64,000 bases of DNA, from positions 1 through 64,000 of the forward strand of contig JASANE010017429.1 in NCBI GenBank assembly GCA_030248225.1, written 5' to 3'. Source of the stretch: Trileptium ribeirensis (taxonomy: Eukaryota > Nematoda > Enoplea > Enoplida > Thoracostomopsidae). Shown here one piece after another: positions 22,190 to 34,200 of the stretch (positions within the stretch are counted from its first letter, which is position 1; each line of letters opens with the position of its first letter). The translations under genes were made by a program, and so were the position numbers. Under the pieces are notes generated by a model. That model saw only the letters and a program-made list of their open reading frames with translations. It had not been told where the DNA came from and did no database searches.

Positions 22190-22948
22190 ATGTCTTCTAT
22201 AGAAAGATCAGATATAGGAAACATTTGTTGGCGCAACTGATGAATAGATTCGCTGATGGTTTGCACGCCAAGATGCAGCTCAAACATAGTTGAGTCAACA
22301 TTAGTAGTCCATTCATTTGCTGTTTGCATAGTTGTTCACCGAACTCATTGAACTTCGATAGAAACTGTTCGAATTTGCCTGACAGATCGTCTATTTTAGA
22401 CCGAGTAAAAGCCATTTCTTCACCGAATTTCAGCTCAAGATTGTCAAGCTTTGTTTTGAATTCGGCTTATTCATTTTGCCACTGAAGAAACGACTGCGAT
22501 GAAGTTGGATCAGATAGTTCAGACAATTTTTCTAACACTGACATTCGTGCTGACATCTCGTCCCCATAGATAAGCTCGATGTATGGTGGAGTCAAGTCAC
22601 CTACTGATATCATCTGCCTTCGAAGTCGATAGCATCGGCTCGTCACTTTCAGTCGACGGAGCGGCCAAGAGTGGGGATGGCGAAAATCGGGAATGATCAT
22701 GGAGAAACGTGCATTAGGTTTGAGGACTTCTATCGCTATGGTGATTGTGACTGTAGCGTAAGATCTACGTTCAATATGTCTGACATCATTCTGATTCAAT
22801 AGCTTTTCTTCACACAACTTGCATCACGGCTTTACTTACTACCATCTATCACGACCTGCAGCAGTATAACTGTTCGGCTGCATTCGCTCACAAAATCTTG
22901 CACTTTCTGTTCGTCTTGAACGACATTAATCAACCAGAGCAGGGCCAT
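22190..22948 (-). pseudogene. Possible decayed retrotransposon gag-like region
   Basis: On the minus strand, a short frame from ATG 22948 (MALLWLINVVQDEQKVQDFV, stop at 22832) is followed, with stops and frame changes, by a Ser/Pro-rich segment. Then comes a coiled-coil-like stretch (KLDNLELKFGEEMAFTRSK, then LSGKFEQFLSKFNEFGEQL) ending near 22190. A TGGCGATGAATTTTAATAG run just upstream of the first ATG resembles a primer-binding site. It has the same orientation as the gypsy-type pol at 24375-23400 but lies on the wrong side of it for a single intact element. Assignment is inference. Confidence 0.3.
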
Positions 22949-23149
22949 ATCTATCGCCGACTATTAAAATTCATCGCCACGTTGACTCATCAGCAGTTCA
23001 AAAATATATTTTTAACTTACGAGCAGACACTAACTTTAGTGGGTCGTACTGGTCAATGTTCTTAAGGCATCTCGAACAAAGCAACTACAATCTCTCCGGC
23101 AATAACTCTTCACGTTCTTCTTTAACTACAGACAGCAGCCAACGTTGTT

Positions 23150-23358
23150 AATTAGAAATTAGCTAATTAGTTAAGCTTATGCAGCTAAAATAGAGAATTT
23201 TGCAATATTTGTGTTATTTATTGAAATACAATCGTTTCGATCAAACCAGTATAGGGTTTTTTGGGTCGAAGAATTCAAATATAATATTTTTACCAATGAT
23301 AAAGCCCTATGCAGTGTAGTTACAAGAACATAAAATTAAGTACATTCGTAATGCCACA
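23150..23358. mobile_element. Fragment of the long foldback element (family F)
   Basis: This stretch (TTAGCTAATTAGTTAAGCTT through GCAGTGTAGTTACAAGAACA to ATTCGTAATGCCACAGACC) matches part of each arm of the foldback element at 52135-53357 almost base for base. Only about 210 bases are present, with neither outer terminus, so it is a truncated or nested copy. Confidence 0.8.
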
Positions 23359-23399
23359 GACCAAGAGGTCTGTGATGACAGTGAATGATATCAAGTATA

Positions 23400-24375
23400 A
23401 GTAAGGCCTAAAGTATTGAACTGCGAATACAGTGGCAAGTGCTTCTTTTCAATACTCGGATAATTGAGTTCCGGCTTTTGTAAAGAACGGCTGGCGTATG
23501 CGATTGGTCTTAAGTTAGTGTCTTGTCATTGGCTTAAAACTGCACCTATTCCTGCCCCACTAGCGTCAGTATGCACACAGAATTCTGTGGTGAAATTGGG
23601 AAAAATAAGTACAGATGCTTTAGTTTAGCATGATTTTAATTGTTCAAAAGCTTCAACACAAGAAGTTGTCCAACTGAACTTTATGTCTTTACGTAAATGG
23701 TTATGTAATGGTTCAGCAATCGTAGCATAGCGTGGAATGAATCGCCTATAGTAGATAGTCATGCCTAGAAAACGTTTAAGTTCTGTGATATTAGTTGGTG
23801 TGCTGTACGATTGTACTGCTTTGAGCTTTTTAGGGTCAACTTGAAGTTCATCTTTCCATACAATATGACGTAGAAACGATACTTCGTGATTAACAAAATC
23901 TCATTTGGTAATTTTCAATTACGTATAAATTGTGCAGTCGTAGTCGAGTAAGTCCTTCCTGTATATGCTTAATGTGATCCGAAAACGTCTCCGAAAAGAT
24001 CAGTATGTCGTCAATGTAGCATACACAAAATTTTCTAGCCAAGCTTCGAAGGACTTTTTCCATGAGTCAGATAAGTTGCAACTGCATTGCATAGTCCAAA
24101 CGGCATGACTTTCCACTCGTATAGACCAGAGTATGTGACAAATGCTGTTTTTTCTGTCGTCAATGTAGCGTACACAAAATTTTCTAGCCAAGCTTCGAAG
24201 GACTTTTTCCATGAGTCTGATAACTTGCAGGTGCATTGCATAGTCCAAACGGCATGACTTTCCACTCGTATAGACCAGAGTATATATGTGACAAATGCTG
24301 TCTTTTCTCTGTCCTCATCTTTCATAGCTACTTGCCAGTAACCACTCATTAGATCTAATGAAGTAAAGAAGTTAG
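23400..24375 (-). pseudogene. Ty3/gypsy-type pol remnant (reverse transcriptase and RNase H)
   Basis: Minus-strand translation gives, in order: SLDLMSGYWQVAMKDEDREK and LYEWKVMPFGLCNA (RT core), YIDDILIFSETFSDHIKHI (the catalytic YxDD box, near 24012-23960), a FLGMTIYYRRFIPRY-like thumb segment, then CVHTDASGAGIGAVLSQ and LRPIAYASRSLQKPELNYPS (RNase H, 23590-23410). These are classic Ty3/gypsy pol signatures. Stops and frame changes occur throughout, and a 148-bp tandem duplication (24008-24155, 24156-24310) repeats the RT core including part of the YxDD region. No integrase, and the 5' part of RT is cut off at about 24375. Non-functional. Confidence 0.88.
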
Positions 24376-24384
24376 AAACAACTA

Positions 24385-24709
24385 TATACTTGCAGACTGC
24401 ATGCTTCTTGAAAGAAATTGATAAAAGGAAATCCATGTTTCTATGGAAATTGACTAAAGACGGAATGGGAATTGCCGTGCAATTTCTTACCGGGCACGAC
24501 AACTCTACGAAACATTGGAAAACTTTGAAAATTGAAGATAATGATAAGTGTAGGTGTGGTAAAGATTTGAACACTGCAAAGATTTTGAATGCAGTAAATT
24601 AAGAGTTTTAAAATTGAAATCCTTTGAGTATGGAATTTTGGATAGCTCGCAAGGCCATCACCTAAAATTGATCAAATTACTAGGTTTCTGGAAGACGATT
24701 AGATTTTAG
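24385..24709 (+). pseudogene. Non-LTR retrotransposon RNase H C-terminal fragment
   Basis: Plus-strand reading gives MGIAVQFLTGHDNSTKHW, then DNDKCRCGKDLNTAKILN. After one frame change comes ECSKLRVLKLKSFEYGI and LKLIKLLGFWKTIRF, ending with a stop at 24709. This is the LTGH...H....CRCG....TAxHIL.EC...R pattern at the C-terminus of RNase H-bearing non-LTR retrotransposons. It abuts the opposite-strand gypsy pol remnant within about 15 bases, so one element broke into or was joined to the other. Only the tail remains. Confidence 0.7.
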
Positions 24710-24844
24710 ATTTTTCAAACAGATTTGGGGTGCTGGAAAGGACCTAGGGTCCAACCAGATTATATTAACCTCTCTTGCTGTCATTCATTCATAACTAATA
24801 GCGCATAGCAACATATATTCCAACAATAAGCAAATATGAAAATC

Positions 24845-25130
24845 GTCTTTGTGGTGCAGTGGTTAGCGCGCTAGACTGCAGTGCAGAATATCGCTGGTTC
24901 GAATCCCGGTAGGGGCAATGCGTTTTCGCTAAACGTTATACATTTCACATTGCTTCGTGTTCAGCACTTACCACTAGGCCCAAATCGAAATTATGCTACG
25001 TGACATTTCGGTCGTACGGGAAAGTCCGATTCTACCTACTGCGCACTTGAGTCCAGAATCAAGTACCTGCGCACAACATAAGTCTACCTGCTTGCCGGCC
25101 GACTGCTTATGTGAACTATTAATGAAATAA
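24845..25130 (+). mobile_element. tRNA-derived SINE-like sequence
   Basis: A box TGGTGCAGTGG (24852-24862) and B box GGTTCGAATCC (24896-24906) both match the RNA polymerase III internal promoter consensus, 33 bases apart. The D-arm (GTGC/GCGC) and T-arm can pair. The acceptor stem does not pair and the anticodon stem is poor, so this is not a functional tRNA gene. About 200 bases of unrelated tail follow, consistent with a SINE. Confidence 0.55.
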
Positions 25131-25562
25131 ATCATAGTATATACAGTATATAAAAATAAAAGCTATCACCATGGGCGTTGCTAGGAAAAAATTTCGGGGG
25201 GGGGGATGGTCTGACTCAGGCCAAGATCTTATGACGCTTCGTTCCACTCGGCCGACGTGTTTTTGCCCCGCATGGCTGAATTTTAGATTTTATAGCGAAA
25301 AAAGCTATTTCCTGGCTACTTCGACAGGAAAGGTGCAGTCCAGCTGAGAAAATTTTTTACTAAGGGGGGGATTGGTAATTTTTAAAGTAAAAAAAATTCC
25401 GGGGGGACTTCCCCTTTCCCTTCCTGGCTACACACATGTCTATCGCCTTTATACCGTTTTGGATTTCTAATATTATAGGCAGTTGTAACAGATAAGGATT
25501 ACGCCTCTCTTTCTGCCGTAATTCAGAAGCAGAAGACTTTTGTAAATGTAACGTCTCGTATG

Positions 25563-25890
25563 CTGGGCTCTCCAAATTGGAAGGCTGGCATTTTTCGGTT
25601 CCCTCTGGTGCAGAACAGGTGCCCCTGCAGTTCATGCCCCCTGGCAAAATTTTGGGCTCCCCCGGTTCACCGCCTCTTCGAAAATTTTTTCGTTTCCAAT
25701 CGGTCCAAAGTACATAAAATTTGATCCAAATTTGTGCTAAAATTTCGTTATGAAGCCAAAAATTTCTCAAATTTTGTCAAAATTCCTTCAAAAGTTTTTC
25801 TCCTGGCAAAATCGGGCGCCCCCCGGGTCGGAACCAGGGGGCCCTGGTTCATGCTCCCTGGCAAAGTTTCCAGCGAATAGAGAGACCAAG
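25563..25890. mobile_element. ~370-bp inverted-repeat element, family A, copy 3 (shortened)
   Basis: Ends CTGGGCTCTCCAAATTGG and the diverged AGAGAGACCAAG. Same landmarks as the other copies, but about 45 bases are missing from the right half (the GTGTTTCTGACACG segment is gone). No clear target duplication. Confidence 0.72.
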
Positions 25891-26770
25891 TGTGTACCGT
25901 AGGAACTGAAAAAATTGGTATTTTTATATTTATTTTCCAATCGCAATTTGTTGAGACAACAACGATCGGTCATATACACTGGAACACCTTGCTGTAACAG
26001 TTTGTGCCGTTGGTCTATATTTGGAGAGCCATTCACCTTATAATTTCGCCGATTGAACTCTTAGTTTAGTAGGTGAAACTGACGAACCGAAGAATTCTTA
26101 CCAGCCGTGACACTAAATGTTCGTTACTGGGTTTTTAGTGCAACACGCATAAAACTCAACTTTGGCTGACCTTATTGATTAGCGCGATAACTTGTTTGAA
26201 AGCTTGAAATCTCGTATTTATGCCCTTTAGTTAGGCACGAAGCGATATCGGTATCTTCTCTGAAAAAGCGGGCCAAATGTGCTCGGATGGGGTTTAGTTA
26301 CGTGCCGAATAGTAAAATTCACCGAATATCAAATATTAACGGTCGAAAGCGGAATAATTGATATATATTTATGAGTGAACTCCAGAAACAGTAAACGTGC
26401 ATATGTAGCAACGTACGAGTCAACGTAAAAACACGCATGTATTATTCTGTCTACGCTTTTCTACTGTGTTAGGTTTAAAATATTAAATAAACGAATCGAT
26501 CAAAATAACTTTTTAGGAGCGGAAGTGAAAGGTATGCAGTGCCGTTTTCAATTCTTAATTCAATTCAATGCTGTCTTATCCTAAGCTAAGGTCTCTATAT
26601 GAGACATGTACTAAACCTAAGTGGTAGGGCTGCCGCTCCCCTGAACCCCCAGCTCTAAGCTGTTTTTTCTAACGTTATAATGTTCGGCGCTTAAAGGTGA
26701 CATGGGTCAACGAATCAGTGAAGAAGCGTGACCTCGTGGTTTTGCGGAATGAACGTTACCGGCCGCTGAC
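25891..26770. other. Non-coding stretch, nothing recognised
   Basis: AT-rich, with short unrelated open frames. No repeats identified. Confidence 0.35.
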
Positions 26771-27925
26771 CCATATTGCAGGGAGTAACCGGAATTCCGG
26801 TTCCGGTTACGGCGAAAATCGTGTTCCGGTTGCGGTTCCGGCAAAGGGCAAAAACCATACCGGAACCGAAATTCCGGTTTAAAAAATTTATTTGAAATTT
26901 TCCACGTTTTTTGCTTCATCTGTGATACAAACATATGTAATATATATTATATAATGATCAAGCTCCAATACAACCAAGCAAAAGAAAAGATTAACTAAGC
27001 AATTTGCCGTTTGAAACGTAAGTAGGGCACATAATTTCAGTAGGAATTTTTCATAATAACCTGCAGGAGTTTGTTAACAAATGAAAGCCAGGTCGTTGCT
27101 TGTAGCAGCTATTTTACACATCCAGAAGTCTGTGCGGTACGTTTAAATTAAACCGGTCTAATTCGGAAACAGAGTATGGCTAACGCAGAAGTACTTAGGG
27201 TATGCTTGGCTAACATAAATTGCTTCAAGAACCCGCAATGCGCTTGTGAACTTGGTAAATCAGTCTAAATTGAAGTAAAGTAAAGTTATCTGCAACGCAG
27301 CTAGAAACTGCTTTCTTGGCAAAGAACTGTATTTATTGAAACTGCGCGAGCACAGTGTGTCTCATTTATAGCATTCTGATTAGAAAGTTATCATCATTAT
27401 CATCTAACTTACGGGCACTGTTTGTCCAACGCTAGCCTAAACAGTGTACCTGATCAGAAAATTATATACTTCTATCTATAATTATTTTCTCTTAGTATCA
27501 TATAAACCAATAATTTTAAGTTTTCTACAGAAGAACATGTAACAAACGTATATGTAGTAAAGGAAGGCGACTGGAGACATAGCGAAAGTGTGTATTGTAC
27601 GCTCCAAGCTTTGTAAGCATATATATTCGATTTGACGCAGTATGCGCTATGGTGTATAGTGGAAGGCATTTTTTTGCTCTGGGTGTCCAAAAATCGACAT
27701 ATTTGATCGATAAATAAGCATTATTAGCTTCCTCAGTCTCTTTAAAGTTTCAGAAAGGCAATAATACCATCGCAAAACATTAGGTTTAATGTAAAAGTTA
27801 TTTTTAATGCATTTTAAATCCACTATACCTTCATTTCTTCCTTCATCTGTTTTACTATATATAAATTTCGGAGACCAAGTTCCGGTTCCGGCAAATTTCG
27901 GTTCCGGTTATTCACTGCCATATTG
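26771..27925 (-). mobile_element. hAT-like non-autonomous element (family B), copy 2
   Basis: Element 26779-27917, inverted relative to copies 1 and 3, flanked by the perfect 8-bp duplication CCATATTG (26771-26778 and 27918-27925). Begins CAGGGAGTAACCGGAATTCC and ends CGGTTCCGGTTATTCACTG. Its interior matches copies 1 and 3 in reverse order (TTATTAGCTTCCTCAGTCTC and TAGGTTTAATGTAAAAG). No transposase. Confidence 0.88.
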
Positions 27926-28736
27926 GTCACCTTCGCACCACACCCTCCTAAAGTTTCACTGTTTAAATTTTAGAGTTTATCCCGGGAAAGTTCTACTTTC
28001 AGCCAACTTGAGGCATCTATCACAATATGACATTTCGTGTATTTTGATCACGCTGATCCTATGTTGCTCGTTTTATCCCATTTCTTCATGAACTGATTTG
28101 TATTTTGACTGGCGTTGAACAAAATGCTGCCGTACCCGAGCTTTAGAGTAGCGCTCGCTAACGGTTAAGATATGATGATGCTGTTGCTCTGATCTTTAAT
28201 GCTCCTCGTAGTGCGAGTAAATAGCAATGTTTAGCAAGCATACGATACTTGTTTTTTTGAGCCGGGGGTCAAAACTATCTTTAATGGGCCCTTGGGACCC
28301 GAAACACACAAGAATGGTAATATCTCTGCAACCGCTAGAGCTATACGAGTGTTTTGATTTCATTTTGCAGAGTAATTTATCCTCTATATGTCCTTTTGCG
28401 GATTGCCAGCACAAAAATTTGGTATATTTTCTCAACTTTTAAGCAACATAGCTAACATTCGGTTGCTCATTTTGTAATTTAATGTTCAGTTTATCCGTGT
28501 ACACATCTCTAAGCTGTATATTTACCACGACTTGACGATAATTCAAGTTAGTGGTTTAGTAACTGCTTTTGCCTCGTTATTAGGCTAATAATGACGTTCA
28601 TCATTGTGTTTATATGTAAATGACAGTTAAGATTGTGATTTTTGAATGTTGTAATGCCTTCATTACACGCGAAAGACACATGCACGGTTAGTAGCATTAC
28701 TCTGAAAGTATACCGAAAGGTTTTTCGATTCGCTCT

Positions 28737-29111
28737 GTTGGCTCTCCAAATTGGGATCGGGGCTGTTATTTTTAAGTGCTCCTTGCTAAAAACGGTGTGT
28801 CCCCCGTTTCGTGCCCCTGGTGAAATATTGGGGTCCCCGGTTTATCGCCTTTCTGTAATATTTTTTATTTCTGTTCGGTAAACACCACCAAATTATATAA
28901 AATTTGATAAAGGATTTGTTCTGAAATTCCGAAACTTTGTTGAAATTTGCTTCAAAAGCTCAAACCTTTTCTCCCCATGAAGAGATTTTGACAGCGTTTA
29001 TTGTATGCTTGTAAACTCTTTTCTCTTGCCAAAATGCCGTCCTAGCAAAATTGGGTCCCCTAGTTCCAACCAGGGGGCTGCATCAAAATTTTTAGCGAAT
29101 GGAGAGACAAG
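28737..29111. mobile_element. ~370-bp inverted-repeat element, family A, copy 4
   Basis: Left end GTTGGCTCTCCAAATTGGG, right end GGAGAGACAAG, flanked by GCTCT at 28732-28736 and 29112-29116. It is the most diverged copy, but the middle landmarks remain (TATAAAATTTGATAAA, GGTTCCAACCAGGGGGC-like run near 29060). Confidence 0.7.
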
Positions 29112-29116
29112 GCTCT

Positions 29117-31230
29117 TATTTATCATCTAGTTCATTTGGGTACGGATTGTAGGAATCAATTACCATTGTTGAACGCATTGTAACTGTGACCGCGCCAGAT
29201 CTGTGTTGGAACCCGATTCATTTTATCTCTCCTCCTGCCATATGGTACTATCACATGTATTAGACAGTAACAAGAATTCTGGTTTCGCTACCTTATGCCG
29301 AGATGGGACTTTCGGTTTCATGTCATGGGTATCTGCATGAGGAATTTTGCAACAAAATTATGCCATTCCAATAAGAAATAGTTAATAAATAAAATTATAT
29401 CTGGAACAGTTACTGTATTCTTGATTCTATTTGCATAACATAGTTATCAAATTCTGTTTTTATGTGAGCTCAGGTATCTTTGCTTAGCTATTTTTATTTC
29501 CCAGCATTGCTCGACCTCTACTAAACAATTTGTAGAGCACAGATAAATAACGCAAGTTAGTCAATCACTAACATATATATTTACATTGTTCAAGCACTCC
29601 GCAATTCAAAATTTGTTATTTAAGTTTTAGCTCTACAGTTCCTACTTAGGATCCTGCTACAAACAACTGCTATCAAATGTGTCTTCATCAGTTAGTAATT
29701 TTCATAAATTCGCTAGACCACAACATAACGCAATATCGTGTATTTCATATTGAATTTTCTAATAAAAGTAATTCACCCGGTGATGGGGAATGTTAAGTTA
29801 TGTCGAGCCGCCATTTGCCTCTAAGGTCCTAGCAATATGAAGTTTAATAACGTTTTTGGTAATGTCAGGAAGACGACACATTCTTGGTCTCCTACGCGCA
29901 GAACGCTGGCATCTAGCTTATATCTAGCTATCTTTAATCGGGACAGGGGCCACGGTGTAGGTAGCACAAAATTCACCTGGCCTTCATGTGACATTTATGA
30001 AAGATTTTTCTAATGTTCCCATGACCAGTATGGAGTCAGACGATTAGCTCAACGCTTGAGTAGGATATAAAATAGCTTTTCTGTTTTTTGAAAAAGATTT
30101 AAGAATTGTAAGGTCCCAATTTATGCAAAATAAAGAGTTTATCCTAACATCTTTATTTCGTTTGCCGTATCCAAAATGTTTAAATAATTGCATAACTACT
30201 GTAAATAATACGTATATACCTGGAGTAAATGATTATTATTTAACTGCTAATTATGATTTTAGCTTTCTCATTAAAAATTGTTTCGGGATTTTAGGTGTTT
30301 TATAATAAAATATAAGTTTCTAAATCTTGATTTTAGGAATATATATATATATAGACAATATTGGCTATAAATTTTAAGCGTTTGGACTTCAATAAATCGG
30401 CATGGCTTTTGCTCCATTAATCGTAAGAAGTTGCATTCTGTGTATATGAAATTGTTGTACTAGTTTTATATAAAAAGTTTGCAGTTGCGTGATTATTCCA
30501 CAGTGGTGTCATCGTTAATTATTATATGCATAACAATTCGAGAAAAAAGCTCAGAATAATCGATTTGATTTGGTATATGTAACTTCTGCTGAGTTAAAGT
30601 ATATATATATGGTCATGCGTAGCATCGTTTTTCCTGCAGTTTATGGAATAACAATTTTACGGTCGAAACTGGACATCTTGTCGGTGACTTTCTGTTGCCA
30701 ACTCCACAGTCGAATCTATGCTTATCAACTTAAACTAGTGATGCAGTTTCTTATTTTTATGGTTTACTTTTTACTAAGTTTCGAAATTGCCCAAGTTGTG
30801 GATTTTTAAATCGTTTACGTTTATTGTTGTTGTTGTTGGCATTCTGGAGCATAACTAGTGAGGTCATTGTTGATCTTCCTCCAACAGGCCGATCCTCCGG
30901 TAAATGCAAGCTGAATTGGGCTTTTACTTTTATTATGAAGCAGTAAATTTTTAAAACCTTTTCTAAGCTATTTCCATCAAACAAGGTCATTTTGGAGTGA
31001 TCTAATTTTTTGTACTTGCGACATCTATCTGCCGCGCGCCTTCCCCGAGATCGCAACTGTACCAAAACTGCTACTCCTATTTGATGGGCCTGTCGGTGTT
31101 TGACAAAGCTAAATTTTTATAGTATGAAAAATTTGCTACATAGATGTGATTATTTTTTATTTGCGCATTAATCGGGAATTAAAGCTGGCCGCATTGCAAG
31201 TAAAACAAGCTCAAGCGAATAAACATCTGT
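29117..31230. other. Intergenic stretch upstream of the OSCP gene
   Basis: No supported gene. A 102-codon minus-strand frame at 31065-30757 begins with a CpG-rich, Arg-rich segment but has no recognisable motif. The CpG-rich patch at 31020-31070 and the 160 bases after it may belong to the OSCP promoter or 5' UTR; no TATA box is obvious. Confidence 0.35.
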
Positions 31231-31238
31231 CTGACATC

Positions 31239-34200
31239 ATGAAAATTCAGGTTTAAGCCACGACAGTGCATAGCTTCTTCTGTGCGTGGTTTATGACGTG
31301 CTTCCCAGTGTCTAATAGCCTAGAATCTTCCTGTTTGCACTAAATTAACAGTGTGTGGCTATCTGTTTTCAGAGACGAAGCTTGTCAACCAGTTCCACAT
31401 GTTTCAAGTTAGTAAAGGTATCGCAAGTTTTTTATTTATTTCGGCATTTTGCTAAATATTGTCACTGGATGTTTTGGTATTATATATACTTGGTTTACTA
31501 CATTTGTTAGGTTTAAATCAGCGGAACAGCCGGTTTAAATTGTTTTATGAAAATATTATTGCGGTTATTAAGGTGGTCTAGTGTCTTCAAGTTGGATTTC
31601 ACGCAATAAATTTCGCCAAAAATTTGTGTCAACGACCGGGACCATCTTCTCGAGACCATTGTTTGAAATCACCCAATTTATGTCTAGCTATATAAGATGT
31701 CCGTCACATATCTGTACGTATTAAAACTGAGGTTAGCGAAATATTTTTAATATTACATTATTAGCCTTGGTAGCGATCAAGCAGCAGACATGAATGCATG
31801 GATTTATTATTCTCGAATGTGTTAACCGCACAAAAAGTAATTTATGCTAAATATGAATGTGGCGTTTTTGGCATCATACGAGGATGATTTGGCGTCCTCG
31901 AGTGTTGCATTGTTGCTACATCTGCCGCATCGCTGGCGTGGACCGACGGTGTCGAGCAAATATTGCGCTTAGGTAGCACATTCAACAGCTCATGGCTGAA
32001 TGAAACTGCTATCGAAGAATAATTGGCATTACCATAATTCCTGTGAGGATGACAGTGAACATTCTGGTTTCCAGGATTGACCTGTGTTCTTCGACTACAT
32101 CGATTTGTTGTACTGTTGTGGGGATAAAATCCTCCTGAAATTGTTAAACTAACTAATTATTCCTGGAAAATGCCCAATTCGGAATTTGACTCAGCGGGTG
32201 AACGGCAACACATGTAGTATAATCAAGAACGGATATGAAAAGTTACTAGAAGAAATTGATGTATATATTTTAGACTCCAACTCAAGTCTTTGGTGTCTCC
32301 GGGCGGTACGCTACCGCTCTGTACTCGGCAGCATCAAAACAAAATCAGCTTGAAGCTGTCGAAGGTGAAATGCTTGCTATTCAGGTAAGAATGCGCCTAG
32401 TAATATATATCTTTTTGAAGTTTGTATTTATAGGGGGCTTTCTGGTTAGCTATGAGAGATGTTTTTGCCATTTGCTGAATGCTCCTGAACGCGAAATTAA
32501 ACTGTGTATAACGTCGACGCAAATCGATTTCTGAATTTGATTACAAATAACTCTCTTTCTCTTTGTTTTCCCAACGCTACGGCGACTACTAACATTTAGG
32601 GTTTTATACCGATTTCCAAAAAGCTTTCGGTGAAAGATGTATCACCAAGTAATTTTCACAAAATAAATATAATGAAATATTAATCTTTATTTTGATAACA
32701 CAAATGGTTGTGATAGCAACTGTCACAGTGCAAAATGTGTTCGCATGTGACATCATTTGCACACTTGTGATGCCACTTTGTTCGTTCATATACGTAAATG
32801 TATATACATGTGATATGTAAAATATATTATTGCACGTGTTTGGAAGGGTTACATGACCTGCGCTGAAAAAATTGTTATTTGACGCACCACGTGGTACAAT
32901 TATAGAAAACAAGGTGTGGTTGGACTCTGGAAATGGGCTCCACTAACTTAGGATATTGAGCTGGCTCTTCAAAATATTTAAGCTACTTTCAGTAGTCCAG
33001 CCTCCGTAGCGATGGGATTGTGCTGTGTGGGCTACAGCTACAAACAAGTGACAGATACAGTATTAATTTCGCCGCAAATAACTAACAGCTGTACCGTTGC
33101 GTATATGCAGTAAATTTATCACTGTTATGGATGTAAAGCTTGCAAAAACTATTCATCGCTGTTCCGACAGTGTATTCTATGCTATTTTGTTGTCTTTTAT
33201 TTTTGTGCTGCCAAACAAATATTTTATTGGGATTTTTTGTGTGATTTGTTTTTATTACCAATGTAAAACGTTGTAGCCCAGAATTTGAGAGCAGTTTTGT
33301 TCTATCATGATTCTTATTCTTGCTAATAAATCAAGATATATTATGTTCTTTTTCTTTGGAAAACTATCGTTAACTGTGTCTTAAATATCATAACAACTGT
33401 AAGTCTTTATTTCAGAAACTATGCAACGAAGATGCAAAATTCAAAGTGTTTGTTGAAGATCCTACTATTAAGCCTCTTACAAAGAAAGGTAAAACAACTG
33501 TAGTGTAATCTTTTACAGAGGTAGACGTAGGCCTTGCAAGACAGTGATAGCAACGCAATTAATGGTGGAATCGCAATGATAACGTCGTCAATACGTATGT
33601 GTATTGTGATATGTAGATCGCATTAGCACTATATTCTATCGTGTTGTTAGCGCGAATTTCTTCTATGCATTAGCTACAACGTTTTCAGTACGTTTGGAAT
33701 CCATTGACAAATCATTTAGGTGCCTTAGATAGAGTCAGATAGATAGATTTTATTAAAATGTTAGCGTATTATTTTCGATCAATTTTTGGCTGCGATTGTA
33801 TATTAAAAAACGAAAATAATCAGAAAATTGAATAACTTGGTTTTTGTGGTTGTTCAAGATTTATAGAATTTTGAGACCCGTGCTTTCAAAACACAGTTTA
33901 TCTCTCGTTACTGTTTACATAACTAGTTTTTTATTATTCAGGAATTTTTTCAATGGATTTCAACGTTTCTACGATCAAAAGTTAGCACATTCCTCAAGAC
34001 TGTACATATTTTTAAATGTAACTAATGCACTGATCGACTTTGCGTTCTGTTGTTCCATATTGTTACTAGTATTTTAGATTACAAAATTATTAGTTTCAAG
34101 TTGTCTTTTTATACTGTCAGTAATGACTATGTGATTTCGAGTTGAGAGATTTTTATACATAATGTTTCTATTGTTTTACCCATTAAATTTCGATTACGTA

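Noticed and set aside
24035..24574. 179-codon minus-strand frame taken as one retroelement protein
   Set aside because: Only the part below about 24375 is RT-like; the part above is antisense to the non-LTR RNase H tail.
24845..24918. Functional tRNA gene
   Set aside because: A and B boxes are good but the acceptor stem has several mismatches and the anticodon stem does not form.
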